NCBI GenBank assembly: GCA_005778115.1
Contig: SXKJ01000120.1
Coordinates: forward strand, 1 to 33,431
DNA: 33,431 nucleotides
Reading direction: 5' to 3'
From: Planctomyces sp.
Lineage (GTDB): Bacteria > Planctomycetota > Planctomycetia > Planctomycetales > Planctomycetaceae
Below the pieces are notes generated by a model. That model ran no database searches. It saw only the letters and a list, made by a program, of their open reading frames with translations, and had not been told where the DNA came from. A program made the position numbers and the translations under genes. Below are positions 16,417 through 23,509 of this stretch, piece after piece. Positions within the stretch are counted from its first letter, which is position 1. Every line of letters starts with the position of its first letter.

Positions 16417-17902
16417 CCTGCCCTTCGAGGAACGTCAGTCGTTCATCGCGGCCGAGGTGTGGATAAGTCAGTTGATGCTGATCGAGTCCGAGTTGATGCA
16501 GTATCGTCGTGTGAATGTCGCGGAAGTGATACGGCTTCTCGACTGCCTTGAGCCCGATCGCATCAGTCGCTCCAACCGCTTGTCCTCCCCGAATGCCTCC
16601 GCCGGCCATCCACATCGAGAAGCCGAGATTGTGATGATCGCGGCCTCCGGTCGGCGATTGCGCATCCGGGGAGCGCCCGAACTCGCCACCCCACAGTACC
16701 AGCGTTGTGTCGAGCAAGCCGCGTCGCTTGAGATCCTTCAGCAAAGCGGCCACAGGTTTGTCCGTCTCAGCCGCTTTGCGAAGGTGATTCTCCTCAATGT
16801 CACCGTGAGCATCCCACTGCATGTTGCCCGGCCCGCCACCAGAGACGACGCAAACAAAACGAACGCCGTTCTCAACCAGCTTCCGAGCGAACAAACAGCG
16901 CCGGCCGTAATCGTTGGTTGGCTCCGAACCGATTCCGTAGAGGTCCAGTGTTTCTTGCGGCTCGCGCGACAGGTCGAACACTTCCGGTGCCTCGGTCTGC
17001 ATGCGGAACGCCACGTCGTAGGCGTTGATGCGCGCGTGGAACTCCTCATCAGCGGGATCGAGCGATGACTCATTCAGGCTCCGCAAGAACTCCAACGTGC
17101 GGCGGCGTTGCTGGGGCGTGACATGTTTGGGCAAATCCAAATTGAGTACCGGGTGATCCCCCGGACGAAACATCGTCGGCTGATACACCGCCGGCAGGAA
17201 CCCATGCGCGTACATCGGCTGACCCGCTTCGAGCGCTCCCTTCGGATCGGGCATCACGACGTAGGAGGGCAATGATCGGCTCTCGGCACCCAATCCATAC
17301 AGCAGCCACGAACCCATGCTGGGGAAACCCGGCACCACGCGGCCAGAGAACAATTCATATTGCGCGGCCGAGTGAACCACACTGTCGCCGTAGCACGATC
17401 GCAGTACCGCAATGTCGTCGATGCAGGTCGCCGTGTGCGGGAATAAATCGGAGACCTCAATGCCGCTCTCGCCGTACTTGCGAAACGTCCGCTTGGTTCC
17501 CAACAGCCGAGCGTCGGTATGCACGAACTGGTACTTCGCCTCACCAAATTCCTTCGGCCGCCGCTGCCCATTGAGTTTGTTGAGCAGCGGTTTTGGATCA
17601 TACGTTTCGACGTGACTAGGACCACCGGCCATAAACAGGAACACAATGGACTTCGCCTTCGCCTCAACGTGCGGATGCTTTGCCGCCAGCGGATTCGTAA
17701 TCGCCGCGCGAAGTTGCTCCTCGTGCAGCAACGACGCCAACGCCAATCCACCGAACCCGCAACACGCTTCACGCACAAACTCGCGGCGCGTGCGTGTGGC
17801 ACGAGCGTGAACATAGGATGGGCACTCGTGCCCGTCCTCAATTGTCAGTCGATCATCGGGTCGGGCAAGAGTGCCCAACCTACGGCGAGTGTCATCGAAC
17901 AT
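16397..17902 (-). CDS. DUF1501 protein, Tat-exported
   Basis: A DUF1501 (PF07394) protein related to the alkaline-phosphatase/sulfatase superfamily; activity unknown. A twin-arginine signal (TRREFVREACCGFGGLALASLL) is followed by KSIVFLFMAGGPSHVETYDPK, the conserved metal-site-like start, and near the end LWGGEFGRSPDAQ and GGRDHHNLGFSMW. It is the partner of the DUF1549/DUF1553 gene just upstream: the ATG at 17902 overlaps that gene's TGA by 11 bp, implying translational coupling (a second ATG at 17914 is also possible). A palindrome (17814-17882) adds about 24 residues (RRLGTLARPDDR…) before the RR motif. The frame remains open far upstream only as an antisense-like shadow of the neighbouring gene. 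Confidence 0.93.
   Translation of the reverse strand: MFDDTRRRLGTLARPDDRLTIEDGHECPSYVHARATRTRREFVREACCGFGGLALASLLHEEQLRAAITNPLAAKHPHVEAKAKSIVFLFMAGGPSHVETYDPKPLLNKLNGQRRPKEFGEAKYQFVHTDARLLGTKRTFRKYGESGIEVSDLFPHTATCIDDIAVLRSCYGDSVVHSAAQYELFSGRVVPGFPSMGSWLLYGLGAESRSLPSYVVMPDPKGALEAGQPMYAHGFLPAVYQPTMFRPGDHPVLNLDLPKHVTPQQRRRTLEFLRSLNESSLDPADEEFHARINAYDVAFRMQTEAPEVFDLSREPQETLDLYGIGSEPTNDYGRRCLFARKLVENGVRFVCVVSGGGPGNMQWDAHGDIEENHLRKAAETDKPVAALLKDLKRRGLLDTTLVLWGGEFGRSPDAQSPTGGRDHHNLGFSMWMAGGGIRGGQAVGATDAIGLKAVEKPYHFRDIHTTILHQLGLDQHQLTYPHLGRDERLTFLEGQVIREIV
17814..17882. repeat. Palindromic repeat family F5, in frame inside the DUF1501 gene
   Basis: Arms 17814-17837 (taggatgggcactcgtgccc…) and 17858-17882 are complementary over about 25 nt with four mismatches. 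The element is translated as residues ~7-30 of the DUF1501 protein, upstream of its twin-arginine motif. Confidence 0.88.
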
Positions 17903-20246
17903 ACAAAAACTCATTGAGATTGAAGAGGGCCAGCGCGAACTCGCCGAGCGGCTGCTCGCGGAGAAACTCGGAAGATCGTTGAAGTTCATTGGCCGTGGGT
18001 GCTCGGCCGAGTGCCAATCGGAAGGCTCGGTCGATGATCTTTTCGCGATCGCTGCCGCAGTCACGTTCCAGTCGCTTAGCGAACGCCTGGGCCAAATCAT
18101 TCGCCAACGTGCCGTTGAGCAATTCCAACGCTTGCGGCGGATGCGTGCTCGATTCCCGCCGAGCACAACTGGTCTGCAACGCGGGAGCATCCAAGTTCTC
18201 GAAGAACGGCAACCGCAAGTTGCGCTTCGCAATCAGATAAATCGAACGACGGTCGTGTTCGCTCACGTCGGACGTGATCGCCCACTGCGAAGGCTTGTAA
18301 AGCAACCCCACCAAGTCGGGATCGACCGGCACAATGACGCTCGGCCCGCCGGCCTTGGGATTGAGTCGACCGGAGACGGCGAGCATTGAGTCGCGGATTT
18401 CCTCGGCCGAAAGACGACGTTGAAGTTGGGAGTGAGGAGTGGGGAGTGGGGAGTCGGAAGACAATCGACCATCTGCTGTGTTCTTCTCCCCACTCCCCAC
18501 TCTCCCCTCCCCACTTCGGTAGTTCGCACTCAACACCATCAGCCGATGCAACGGCTTCAATCGCCAGCCATTCTCAATCAACGATGCCGCCAGCCAATCG
18601 AGCAGTTCAGGATCGCTCGGTTTCTCCCCCTTGAGGCCGAAATCGTTGGCGGTCTTCACAAGGCCCGTTCCGAAATGTTGTTGCCAGACTCGATTCACGA
18701 TGACCCGCGCGGTCAACGGGTGATTGGGCGACGTCAGCCACTTCGCCAACTGCATGCGCGGTTGCGTCTCTCCCGGCGAGAGTTCGGGGAGATCGTCGGC
18801 GACCAACACGCTCAGAGGCCGCGGTTGGACGGGCTCCCCTTTGTTCTCCCACACGCCGCGTTTGAGAACATGGATCGCCGTCCGTTTCGCGAAGTCATTG
18901 TGCGTGCTCGGAATGGTCGGCAGCGGCGCGGGGAGTTTGTCTTCCAAGTCTTCGATCTGTTGCGCCAGCCGATCTTTCTCGGCGGCGGTCGTCGCGTCTT
19001 TGATCAGCTTCTGAACGCGAGCAATCTCGTCTTTGACCTTCTTCGTCTCGGCCTCCCACATCTGCCGCTCGTCGGCTGAGGCCAAAACAAGATTGTGTTC
19101 CTCGGTCGCCGCGAGGTACGCCTGCAAGCGGTAGTAATCCTTCTGAGTGATTGGCTCCAGCTTGTGGTTGTGGCACCGAGCACAGCCGACCGTCAGCCCC
19201 AGAATTGCCGCACCCAGGATGTCGGTTCGCTCGGTGAGCACTTCGTTACGACTCAGCGCGATGTCGGTATTCCCCGCATTGCGCCGCACCGGGCCGAGCC
19301 GATGAAAGATCGACGCGGTCAAACACTCGCGGTTCTCCGGTTCGATCTCGTCTCCGGCAAGTTGCTCGGTGAGGAACCGATCAAACGGCTTGTCCTTGTT
19401 GAACGAGTCGATGACGTAATCGCGATACCGCCACGCATCGGGAATGTGCCGGTCGTATTCGTACCCTTCGGTCTCGGCGAATCGCACGACATCAAGCCAC
19501 TGCTGAGCCGCCTTCTCACCAAAATGCCGACTGCCGAGCAACCGATCCACTACCTTCTCGTAAGCCTCCGGCGATTCATCCCCGACAAACGCCTCAACCT
19601 CTTCCGGAGTCGGCGGCAAGCCAATCAAGTCAAACGTCACTCGCCGAATCAGAGTGCGTTTGTCGGCTTCACGAATAATTTCTGGCGAGCCGGCGGGCGT
19701 CAGCCCCCTGACATCTTTCGAGCCTCGCAAATCGTCCGAGGGCTGACGCCCATCGGCTCGCCTACGCAGAGGCTGAAACGCCCAATGTCGCCGCGCCTCA
19801 TCAAACTTGGAATCCTCCGCCTCGGTCGGTTCCCGATCTCGCGGATCGGGAGCACCCATCTCCACCCACTTCACGAAGTCTGCAATCGTCTTGTCCGAGA
19901 GTTTTCGCTCCTTCTTCGGAGGCATCGCCATGCCCCCCTCATGCCGAATCGCCTGAATCAACAAACTCTCGTCGCTCTTCCCCGCCACAACCGCAGGCCC
20001 GCTGTCCCCACCGCGCAGCACCCCCGCTTTGAAATCCAACCGCAAACTACCCTTCAATTCCTCCGCCTGCCGCGAGTGACACGAATAACACTGAGCCTTC
20101 AACACCGGCTCAATCTTCTCCCGAAAGAACCGCAGGCCGTCCGCGTCATCCGCGTGCGCCGACGTACTCGACATCACCAAACAGACCACCGCCACGACAC
20201 CGAACCCGCAGCGGCAGCAAGCATCATGGAAAAAAGAGTCGAGCAT
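17892..20246 (-). CDS. Secreted PSCyt1-DUF1549-DUF1553 protein
   Basis: A 784-residue exported protein. Signal peptide (about 1-32), PSCyt1 with CYSCH at 53-57 and MAMPP at 106-110, DUF1549 with VTFDLIGLPPTPEE at 203-216 and CARCH at 355-359, a coiled-coil-like stretch (KKVKDEIARVQKLIKDATT), and DUF1553 with NRVWQQHFGTGLVKTANDFG and QTSCARRESSTHPPQALELLNG. The two CxxCH motifs could bind haem c, but haem attachment is not shown for this family as far as I know. Two palindromes are translated within it: residues ~162-188 (between PSCyt1 and DUF1549) and ~577-608 (loop before RRLSAEEIRDSML). The stop overlaps the DUF1501 start. A toxin remnant lies 24 bp upstream. Confidence 0.93.
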   Translation of the reverse strand: MLDSFFHDACCRCGFGVVAVVCLVMSSTSAHADDADGLRFFREKIEPVLKAQCYSCHSRQAEELKGSLRLDFKAGVLRGGDSGPAVVAGKSDESLLIQAIRHEGGMAMPPKKERKLSDKTIADFVKWVEMGAPDPRDREPTEAEDSKFDEARRHWAFQPLRRRADGRQPSDDLRGSKDVRGLTPAGSPEIIREADKRTLIRRVTFDLIGLPPTPEEVEAFVGDESPEAYEKVVDRLLGSRHFGEKAAQQWLDVVRFAETEGYEYDRHIPDAWRYRDYVIDSFNKDKPFDRFLTEQLAGDEIEPENRECLTASIFHRLGPVRRNAGNTDIALSRNEVLTERTDILGAAILGLTVGCARCHNHKLEPITQKDYYRLQAYLAATEEHNLVLASADERQMWEAETKKVKDEIARVQKLIKDATTAAEKDRLAQQIEDLEDKLPAPLPTIPSTHNDFAKRTAIHVLKRGVWENKGEPVQPRPLSVLVADDLPELSPGETQPRMQLAKWLTSPNHPLTARVIVNRVWQQHFGTGLVKTANDFGLKGEKPSDPELLDWLAASLIENGWRLKPLHRLMVLSANYRSGEGRVGSGEKNTADGRLSSDSPLPTPHSQLQRRLSAEEIRDSMLAVSGRLNPKAGGPSVIVPVDPDLVGLLYKPSQWAITSDVSEHDRRSIYLIAKRNLRLPFFENLDAPALQTSCARRESSTHPPQALELLNGTLANDLAQAFAKRLERDCGSDREKIIDRAFRLALGRAPTANELQRSSEFLREQPLGEFALALFNLNEFLYVR
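18422..18517. repeat. Palindromic repeat family F6, in frame inside a DUF1553 domain
   Basis: Left arm 18422-18461 and right arm 18482-18517, both based on ggagtggggagtggggag, are complementary with small gaps. Translated on the minus strand it gives about 32 residues (GEGRVGSGEK…LPTPHSQL) between LSANYR and RRLSAEEIRD. Confidence 0.9.
19684..19762. repeat. Palindromic repeat, degenerate F1 family copy, in frame inside a DUF1549 gene
   Basis: Arms 19684-19706 and 19740-19762 are complementary with two mismatches. The left arm ggcgagccggcgggcgtcag resembles the F1 arm at 3205 (ggcgagcggggtggcgtcag). It encodes about 27 residues (ADGRQPSDDLRGSKDVRGLT…) between the PSCyt1 and DUF1549 domains. 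Confidence 0.85.
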
Positions 20247-20269
20247 GGAAATTGGCTCTCGAAGTCAAG

Positions 20270-20467
20270 CTATCTGCAAAACGGATTGGAAACTAGCACA
20301 CCGTTATAGGTCTGGCCGTCGTTGAGATCCTCGCTGATGACCTCGCCGCATTCGTGATGAAACGAACTCACGGCGATCAAGTCCAACGCCTTATGCTGCT
20401 TGATGGCGTCCGACGAATCGCAGGAATAGATCAGGACGGTTGTGTCGAGAATCAGCTTACCGATCAT
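20270..20467 (-). pseudogene. PIN-domain (VapC-like) toxin with an internal in-frame deletion
   Basis: The frame starts MIGKLILDTTVLIYSCDSSD, a typical PIN beginning with the first acidic residue in LDT, then jumps from ALDLIAV to CGEVISEDLNDGQTYNGVLVSNPF, the typical PIN C-terminus. Together only about 65 residues remain of an expected ~130, and the central acidic residues of the nuclease site are missing. The start ATG (20467; another at 20476) overlaps the stop of the antitoxin gene, as in intact vapBC pairs. It is most likely an inactive remnant, though it can still be translated. Confidence 0.75.
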
Positions 20468-20693
20468 AGAGTTCATCCCGGCAAGTCCAGAGTTTGCCTC
20501 CCATTGGTCGGCTCAGTTCACGGAGAGTCTCGATCAATTGATCGGTCGCAGTCGTCGTTGCGGCACGGTCATCACTCGGCAATTGAGCAAAATATCGCCC
20601 GACCATCGCATCGATCGTGATGTGTCGCCGCTCGGCTGTCCGTTTTTCACGCTCGGCCAGTTTCTCATCGACTTGAACAGTCAAAGCAACCAT
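20457..20693 (-). CDS. VapB-like antitoxin of a broken toxin-antitoxin pair
   Basis: A 78-residue protein. MVALTVQVDEKLAEREKRTAERRHITIDAMV has the pattern of a ribbon-helix-helix antitoxin (short beta strand with alternating residues, then two helices). The C-terminal part, RELSRPMGGKLWTCRDELYDR, is of the kind that wraps around a PIN toxin. ATG 20693 is preferred; it has AGGG upstream and the TTG two codons earlier is not needed. Its stop overlaps the toxin start. With the toxin gutted it may now be an orphan DNA-binding protein. It sits upstream of the DUF1549/DUF1553 gene on the same strand. Confidence 0.75.
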   Translation of the reverse strand: MVALTVQVDEKLAEREKRTAERRHITIDAMVGRYFAQLPSDDRAATTTATDQLIETLRELSRPMGGKLWTCRDELYDR

Positions 20694-21335
20694 TTCCAAA
20701 TCCCTTATTGACTGGCCATTCGATTTGTTTCCAGGCTCGTTTTCAACGCGATTCTAACGGTTGCCAAGATACCATTCGCATACCGATTTTGTGAGTTCTC
20801 CATATGGATACGACCGGTTGCGACGACGACCACGCACGATCGCACGCAAAAAAGTTGATGCTCGTGGGGCGACAGCAGTGCTTACTAAATGAAAAGGGGC
20901 CAGCAGCGATCGCCGACGGCCCTTGTCAGAGTTAACGTCCAATCAGGATCTATCTGCAACGAACCAGAAAACGAAAATACCCGCCGTTCTTGCGAAAGAC
21001 TGGCCGCTTCGTAATCCACTGAAGACTTCCCGTCGAAATCGCACCTAAGTCTTTAGTCGATGGGAACAACTCCGTAACTTGGGTTCGTGTTGATCCATGA
21101 ACAAATCTGGCTAACCCCGGTTACATGGCTTGAATCGGGGCTAACGCCGCTCGGGTTGTTTCGGTAACGCGAATTCAGTTGAGCTCGAATGATCAACTGT
21201 TGGCCTGAAACTACTCCAAAAGCCGGGCTTGCCACATCAAAAAAAATTGAACTAGAACCCCCATTGTCCCAGCGAATCGGCGGAGCCGGTGCGCGATTGG
21301 AACAGACCGAAGACTCTCAGCGGAAAGGATGCCGC
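20694..21335. other. Intergenic region between divergent antitoxin and lpxD genes
   Basis: About 640 bp with no gene I can support. It is less GC-rich than its surroundings. Short frames on the minus strand (20754-20942 and 21053-21235) show no recognisable protein pattern. A weak stem (taaccccg/cggggcta near 21112-21145) is present. It probably holds the promoters for both flanking genes and may be decayed accessory DNA linked to the broken toxin-antitoxin locus. Confidence 0.5.
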
Positions 21336-22439
21336 ATGACGATCACCGTGGATCAATTGGCTCGGAAACTCCAGGGCGATGTGCTCGGAAATCGCGAACG
21401 AGAAATCTTCGACTCGAAAGGACTGCTGAAGGCGACCCCCGAGGATGTGACCTTCGTCGCCGATGAGCAGAACCTGCGGTCGCTCAATAAGTGCCGAGCT
21501 GGCGTTGTGCTGGTTAATGCCGAACGATTGGCAACCGCTCAACAACTGATGGCGCTGCAGGACACGACCTTCATCGTGGTCGAAGATCCGCTGACGGCCT
21601 TTGTCGAAACCATGCGACAGTTCCGACCACAGCGTGAGCGACCGCAGATGGGGCTCTCGCCAAATGCCCATATCGATCCGACCGCGAAGATCGGCGCGGA
21701 CACGAACATCCATCCCGGCGTGGTGATCGGTGCCGATGTTGTCATCGGCAGTGGCTGCGACATTCATCCCGGCGTGGTGATCGGTGCTGGTTGCCGTGTC
21801 GGCGATCAGACGACGATCCATCCACACGTGGTCCTTTATCCGGAGATCACGGTCGGCAATCGCGTTCTGATTCATGCCAACGCGGTTCTCGGAGCGGACG
21901 GGTTCGGTTATCGCTTCGAGCAAGGCCGCTTCGTGAAGATCCCACAGCTTGGCACGGTGCGCATCGACGACGACGTCGAGATCGGAGCCTGCACGACGAT
22001 CGACCGCGGCATGGTCGGCCCCACGATCGTCGGCGAGGGAACGAAGCTCGATAACCTCGTGATGATCGCCCACAACTGCGAGCTGGGAAAACACAACGCC
22101 TTTGTCTCTCAAGTGGGACTGGCTGGGTCCGTAACAACCGGTGACTACGTCCGGTGCGCCGGACATGTCGGTATCGCGGATCACGTGCATCTGGGGACTG
22201 GCTGCACTCTGGCCGCGAAAGCCGGAGTCCACAAGAACATCCCCGAAGGCCAAACCTACGCCGGTACTCCCGCGGGGCCGATCGACGAGCAATTCAAAAT
22301 CATGATGGCCATGCAGAAGGCTCCGGAGATGCGCACTCAGCTTCGGCAACTCGACCGGCAAGTCACCGAGTTGACCAAGCAGTTGACGGAGCTTCGCAAC
22401 CAAATGTCCGAGTCGCTGGCCGAAGCGGCGGCGGCGTGA
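21336..22439 (+). CDS. lpxD: UDP-3-O-acylglucosamine N-acyltransferase
   Basis: Third step of lipid A synthesis: transfers a hydroxyacyl chain from ACP to the 2-amino group of UDP-3-O-acyl-glucosamine. The N-terminal uridine-binding domain (about 1-105) is followed by a left-handed beta-helix of hexapeptide repeats (IGADTNIHPGVVIGADVVIG…) and a C-terminal helix (about 315-360). GADGFGY at 186-192 and the catalytic His246 in MIAHNCELG are as expected of LpxD, and LAGSVTTGDYV follows. 367 residues. ATG 21336 has AAAGGA six bases upstream; the frame is open further upstream without similarity. lpxI follows about 90 bp later on the same strand. Confidence 0.96.
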   Translation: MTITVDQLARKLQGDVLGNREREIFDSKGLLKATPEDVTFVADEQNLRSLNKCRAGVVLVNAERLATAQQLMALQDTTFIVVEDPLTAFVETMRQFRPQRERPQMGLSPNAHIDPTAKIGADTNIHPGVVIGADVVIGSGCDIHPGVVIGAGCRVGDQTTIHPHVVLYPEITVGNRVLIHANAVLGADGFGYRFEQGRFVKIPQLGTVRIDDDVEIGACTTIDRGMVGPTIVGEGTKLDNLVMIAHNCELGKHNAFVSQVGLAGSVTTGDYVRCAGHVGIADHVHLGTGCTLAAKAGVHKNIPEGQTYAGTPAGPIDEQFKIMMAMQKAPEMRTQLRQLDRQVTELTKQLTELRNQMSESLAEAAAA

Positions 22440-22466
22440 GTCGCGCGACCGTGATGACTCGTTGAT

Positions 22467-22515
22467 GTAGCCGAACTCGTGAGAGTTTGGACCGAAGCCT
22501 CACGACTTCGGCTAC
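22467..22515. repeat. Palindromic repeat family F7 between lpxD and lpxI
   Basis: Arms 22467-22483 (gtagccgaactcgtgag) and 22499-22515 are complementary with one mismatch around a 15-nt loop. It ends 13 bp before the lpxI start codon, so the hairpin could influence translation or partial termination between the two genes. Confidence 0.88.
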
Positions 22516-22528
22516 GGAACTCATTGTC

Positions 22529-23434
22529 ATGTCTCATTCCTCCACCAATTCAACGCTGCGTCTGGCGAGTCCCGAGTCCGGGCTGCGGATCGGCTTGTTG
22601 GCGGGATCGGGCCGCTTTCCGATCGCGTTCGCCGAGGCAGCTCGACGAGCGGGATATGCGGTGCATTGCGTGGGTGTGGAGGGACTCTTTTCGGAAGAGC
22701 TGCGTGACCTGTGCAACAGCGTCGACACGACGCCACTATCGAAGATTGGCCGCGCCATTCGGCTCTTTAAGCGACGCCGAATCAGTCAGGTCGTCATGGC
22801 GGGGAAGATCGAAAAGGTGGCACTGTTTCAGAAATGGCGCTGGGTGAAACTCATGCCGGATTGGCGGACGCTGCACATGGCGCTGCGGTATTGGTCCGAC
22901 AAGAAGGATGACACGCTGCTCTTGGCTGTCATCCGCGAGTTCGAGCGGGATCAAATCTATTTTGAATCAGCCCTCAAATACTGCCCGGAGCTACTCGTGA
23001 AACATGGATTCTTAACGCGTCGCAAGCCGACGCCGGCGCAATGGACGGACATCCGCTTCGGCTGGGAAATGGCCAAGGAACTGGGCCGGTTGGACATCGG
23101 CCAGTCGGTTGTCGTCAACGACTCGGCTGTGATCGCAGTGGAAGCGATCGAAGGAACGGACAACTGCATTCGCCGTGCGGGGGAACTGTGCGGCCGCGGT
23201 GGGTTCACCGTCGTAAAGGTTGCGAAGCCGCAGCAAGACATGAGATTTGACGTGCCGACGGTCGGGCTCGGAACGTTGCAGACGATGCACGAAGCGGGGG
23301 GCCGGGTGCTGGCGATCGAGTCTGGCATGACGATCTTCCTCGATCAGCAAGGGGTGATTGACCTCGCTGACAAGCTGGGCATCGCGATCGTCTCCGTGAA
23401 GGCGGAAGAGATGATGCTCCGCATGGCGGGCTAA
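22529..23434 (+). CDS. lpxI: UDP-2,3-diacylglucosamine pyrophosphatase LpxI
   Basis: Hydrolyses UDP-2,3-diacylglucosamine to lipid X and UMP in lipid A synthesis; this is the LpxI (formerly DUF1009) type, used in place of LpxH. Landmarks: RIGLLAGSGRFPIAFAEAAR near the N-terminus, VVMAGKIEK, the central DDTLLLAVIREFE, VVVNDSAVIAVEAIEGTD, and DVPTVGLGTLQTMHEAG followed by VLAIESGMT; the Asp in FDVPT is probably the catalytic one known from the family. 301 residues. ATG 22529 starts the protein; the 14 upstream codons lie in a palindrome. Its position behind lpxD supports the assignment. Confidence 0.94.
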   Translation: MSHSSTNSTLRLASPESGLRIGLLAGSGRFPIAFAEAARRAGYAVHCVGVEGLFSEELRDLCNSVDTTPLSKIGRAIRLFKRRRISQVVMAGKIEKVALFQKWRWVKLMPDWRTLHMALRYWSDKKDDTLLLAVIREFERDQIYFESALKYCPELLVKHGFLTRRKPTPAQWTDIRFGWEMAKELGRLDIGQSVVVNDSAVIAVEAIEGTDNCIRRAGELCGRGGFTVVKVAKPQQDMRFDVPTVGLGTLQTMHEAGGRVLAIESGMTIFLDQQGVIDLADKLGIAIVSVKAEEMMLRMAG

Positions 23435-23449
23435 GTGGATTTGCCGAGC

Positions 23450-23509
23450 AAAGTAGACGAGTCACTCCGTGACTCGAACTTTCCGGTCACGGAGTGACCG
23501 GTCTACTTT
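23450..23509. repeat. Palindromic repeat family F8, possible bidirectional terminator
   Basis: Arms 23450-23476 (aaagtagacgagtcactccg…) and 23484-23509 are complementary with few mismatches around a short loop, and each contains its own small palindrome (gtcactccgtgac). It lies between the convergent lpxI and homospermidine synthase genes and reaches the stop codon of the latter (23508-23510). The A-rich start and T-rich end would allow intrinsic termination in both directions. Confidence 0.88.

Noticed and set aside
17903-18232. N-terminal extension of the DUF1501 reading frame
   Set aside because: It lies entirely within the upstream DUF1549/DUF1553 gene in another frame, has no signal peptide, and the Tat signal follows the ATG at 17902.
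19095-20309. Open frame of 404 codons on the plus strand
   Set aside because: It is antisense to the DUF1549/DUF1553 gene, which has clear domains on the other strand.
20754-21235. Two short minus-strand frames of about 60 codons
   Set aside because: No recognisable family, no convincing ribosome binding site; treated as an intergenic region.
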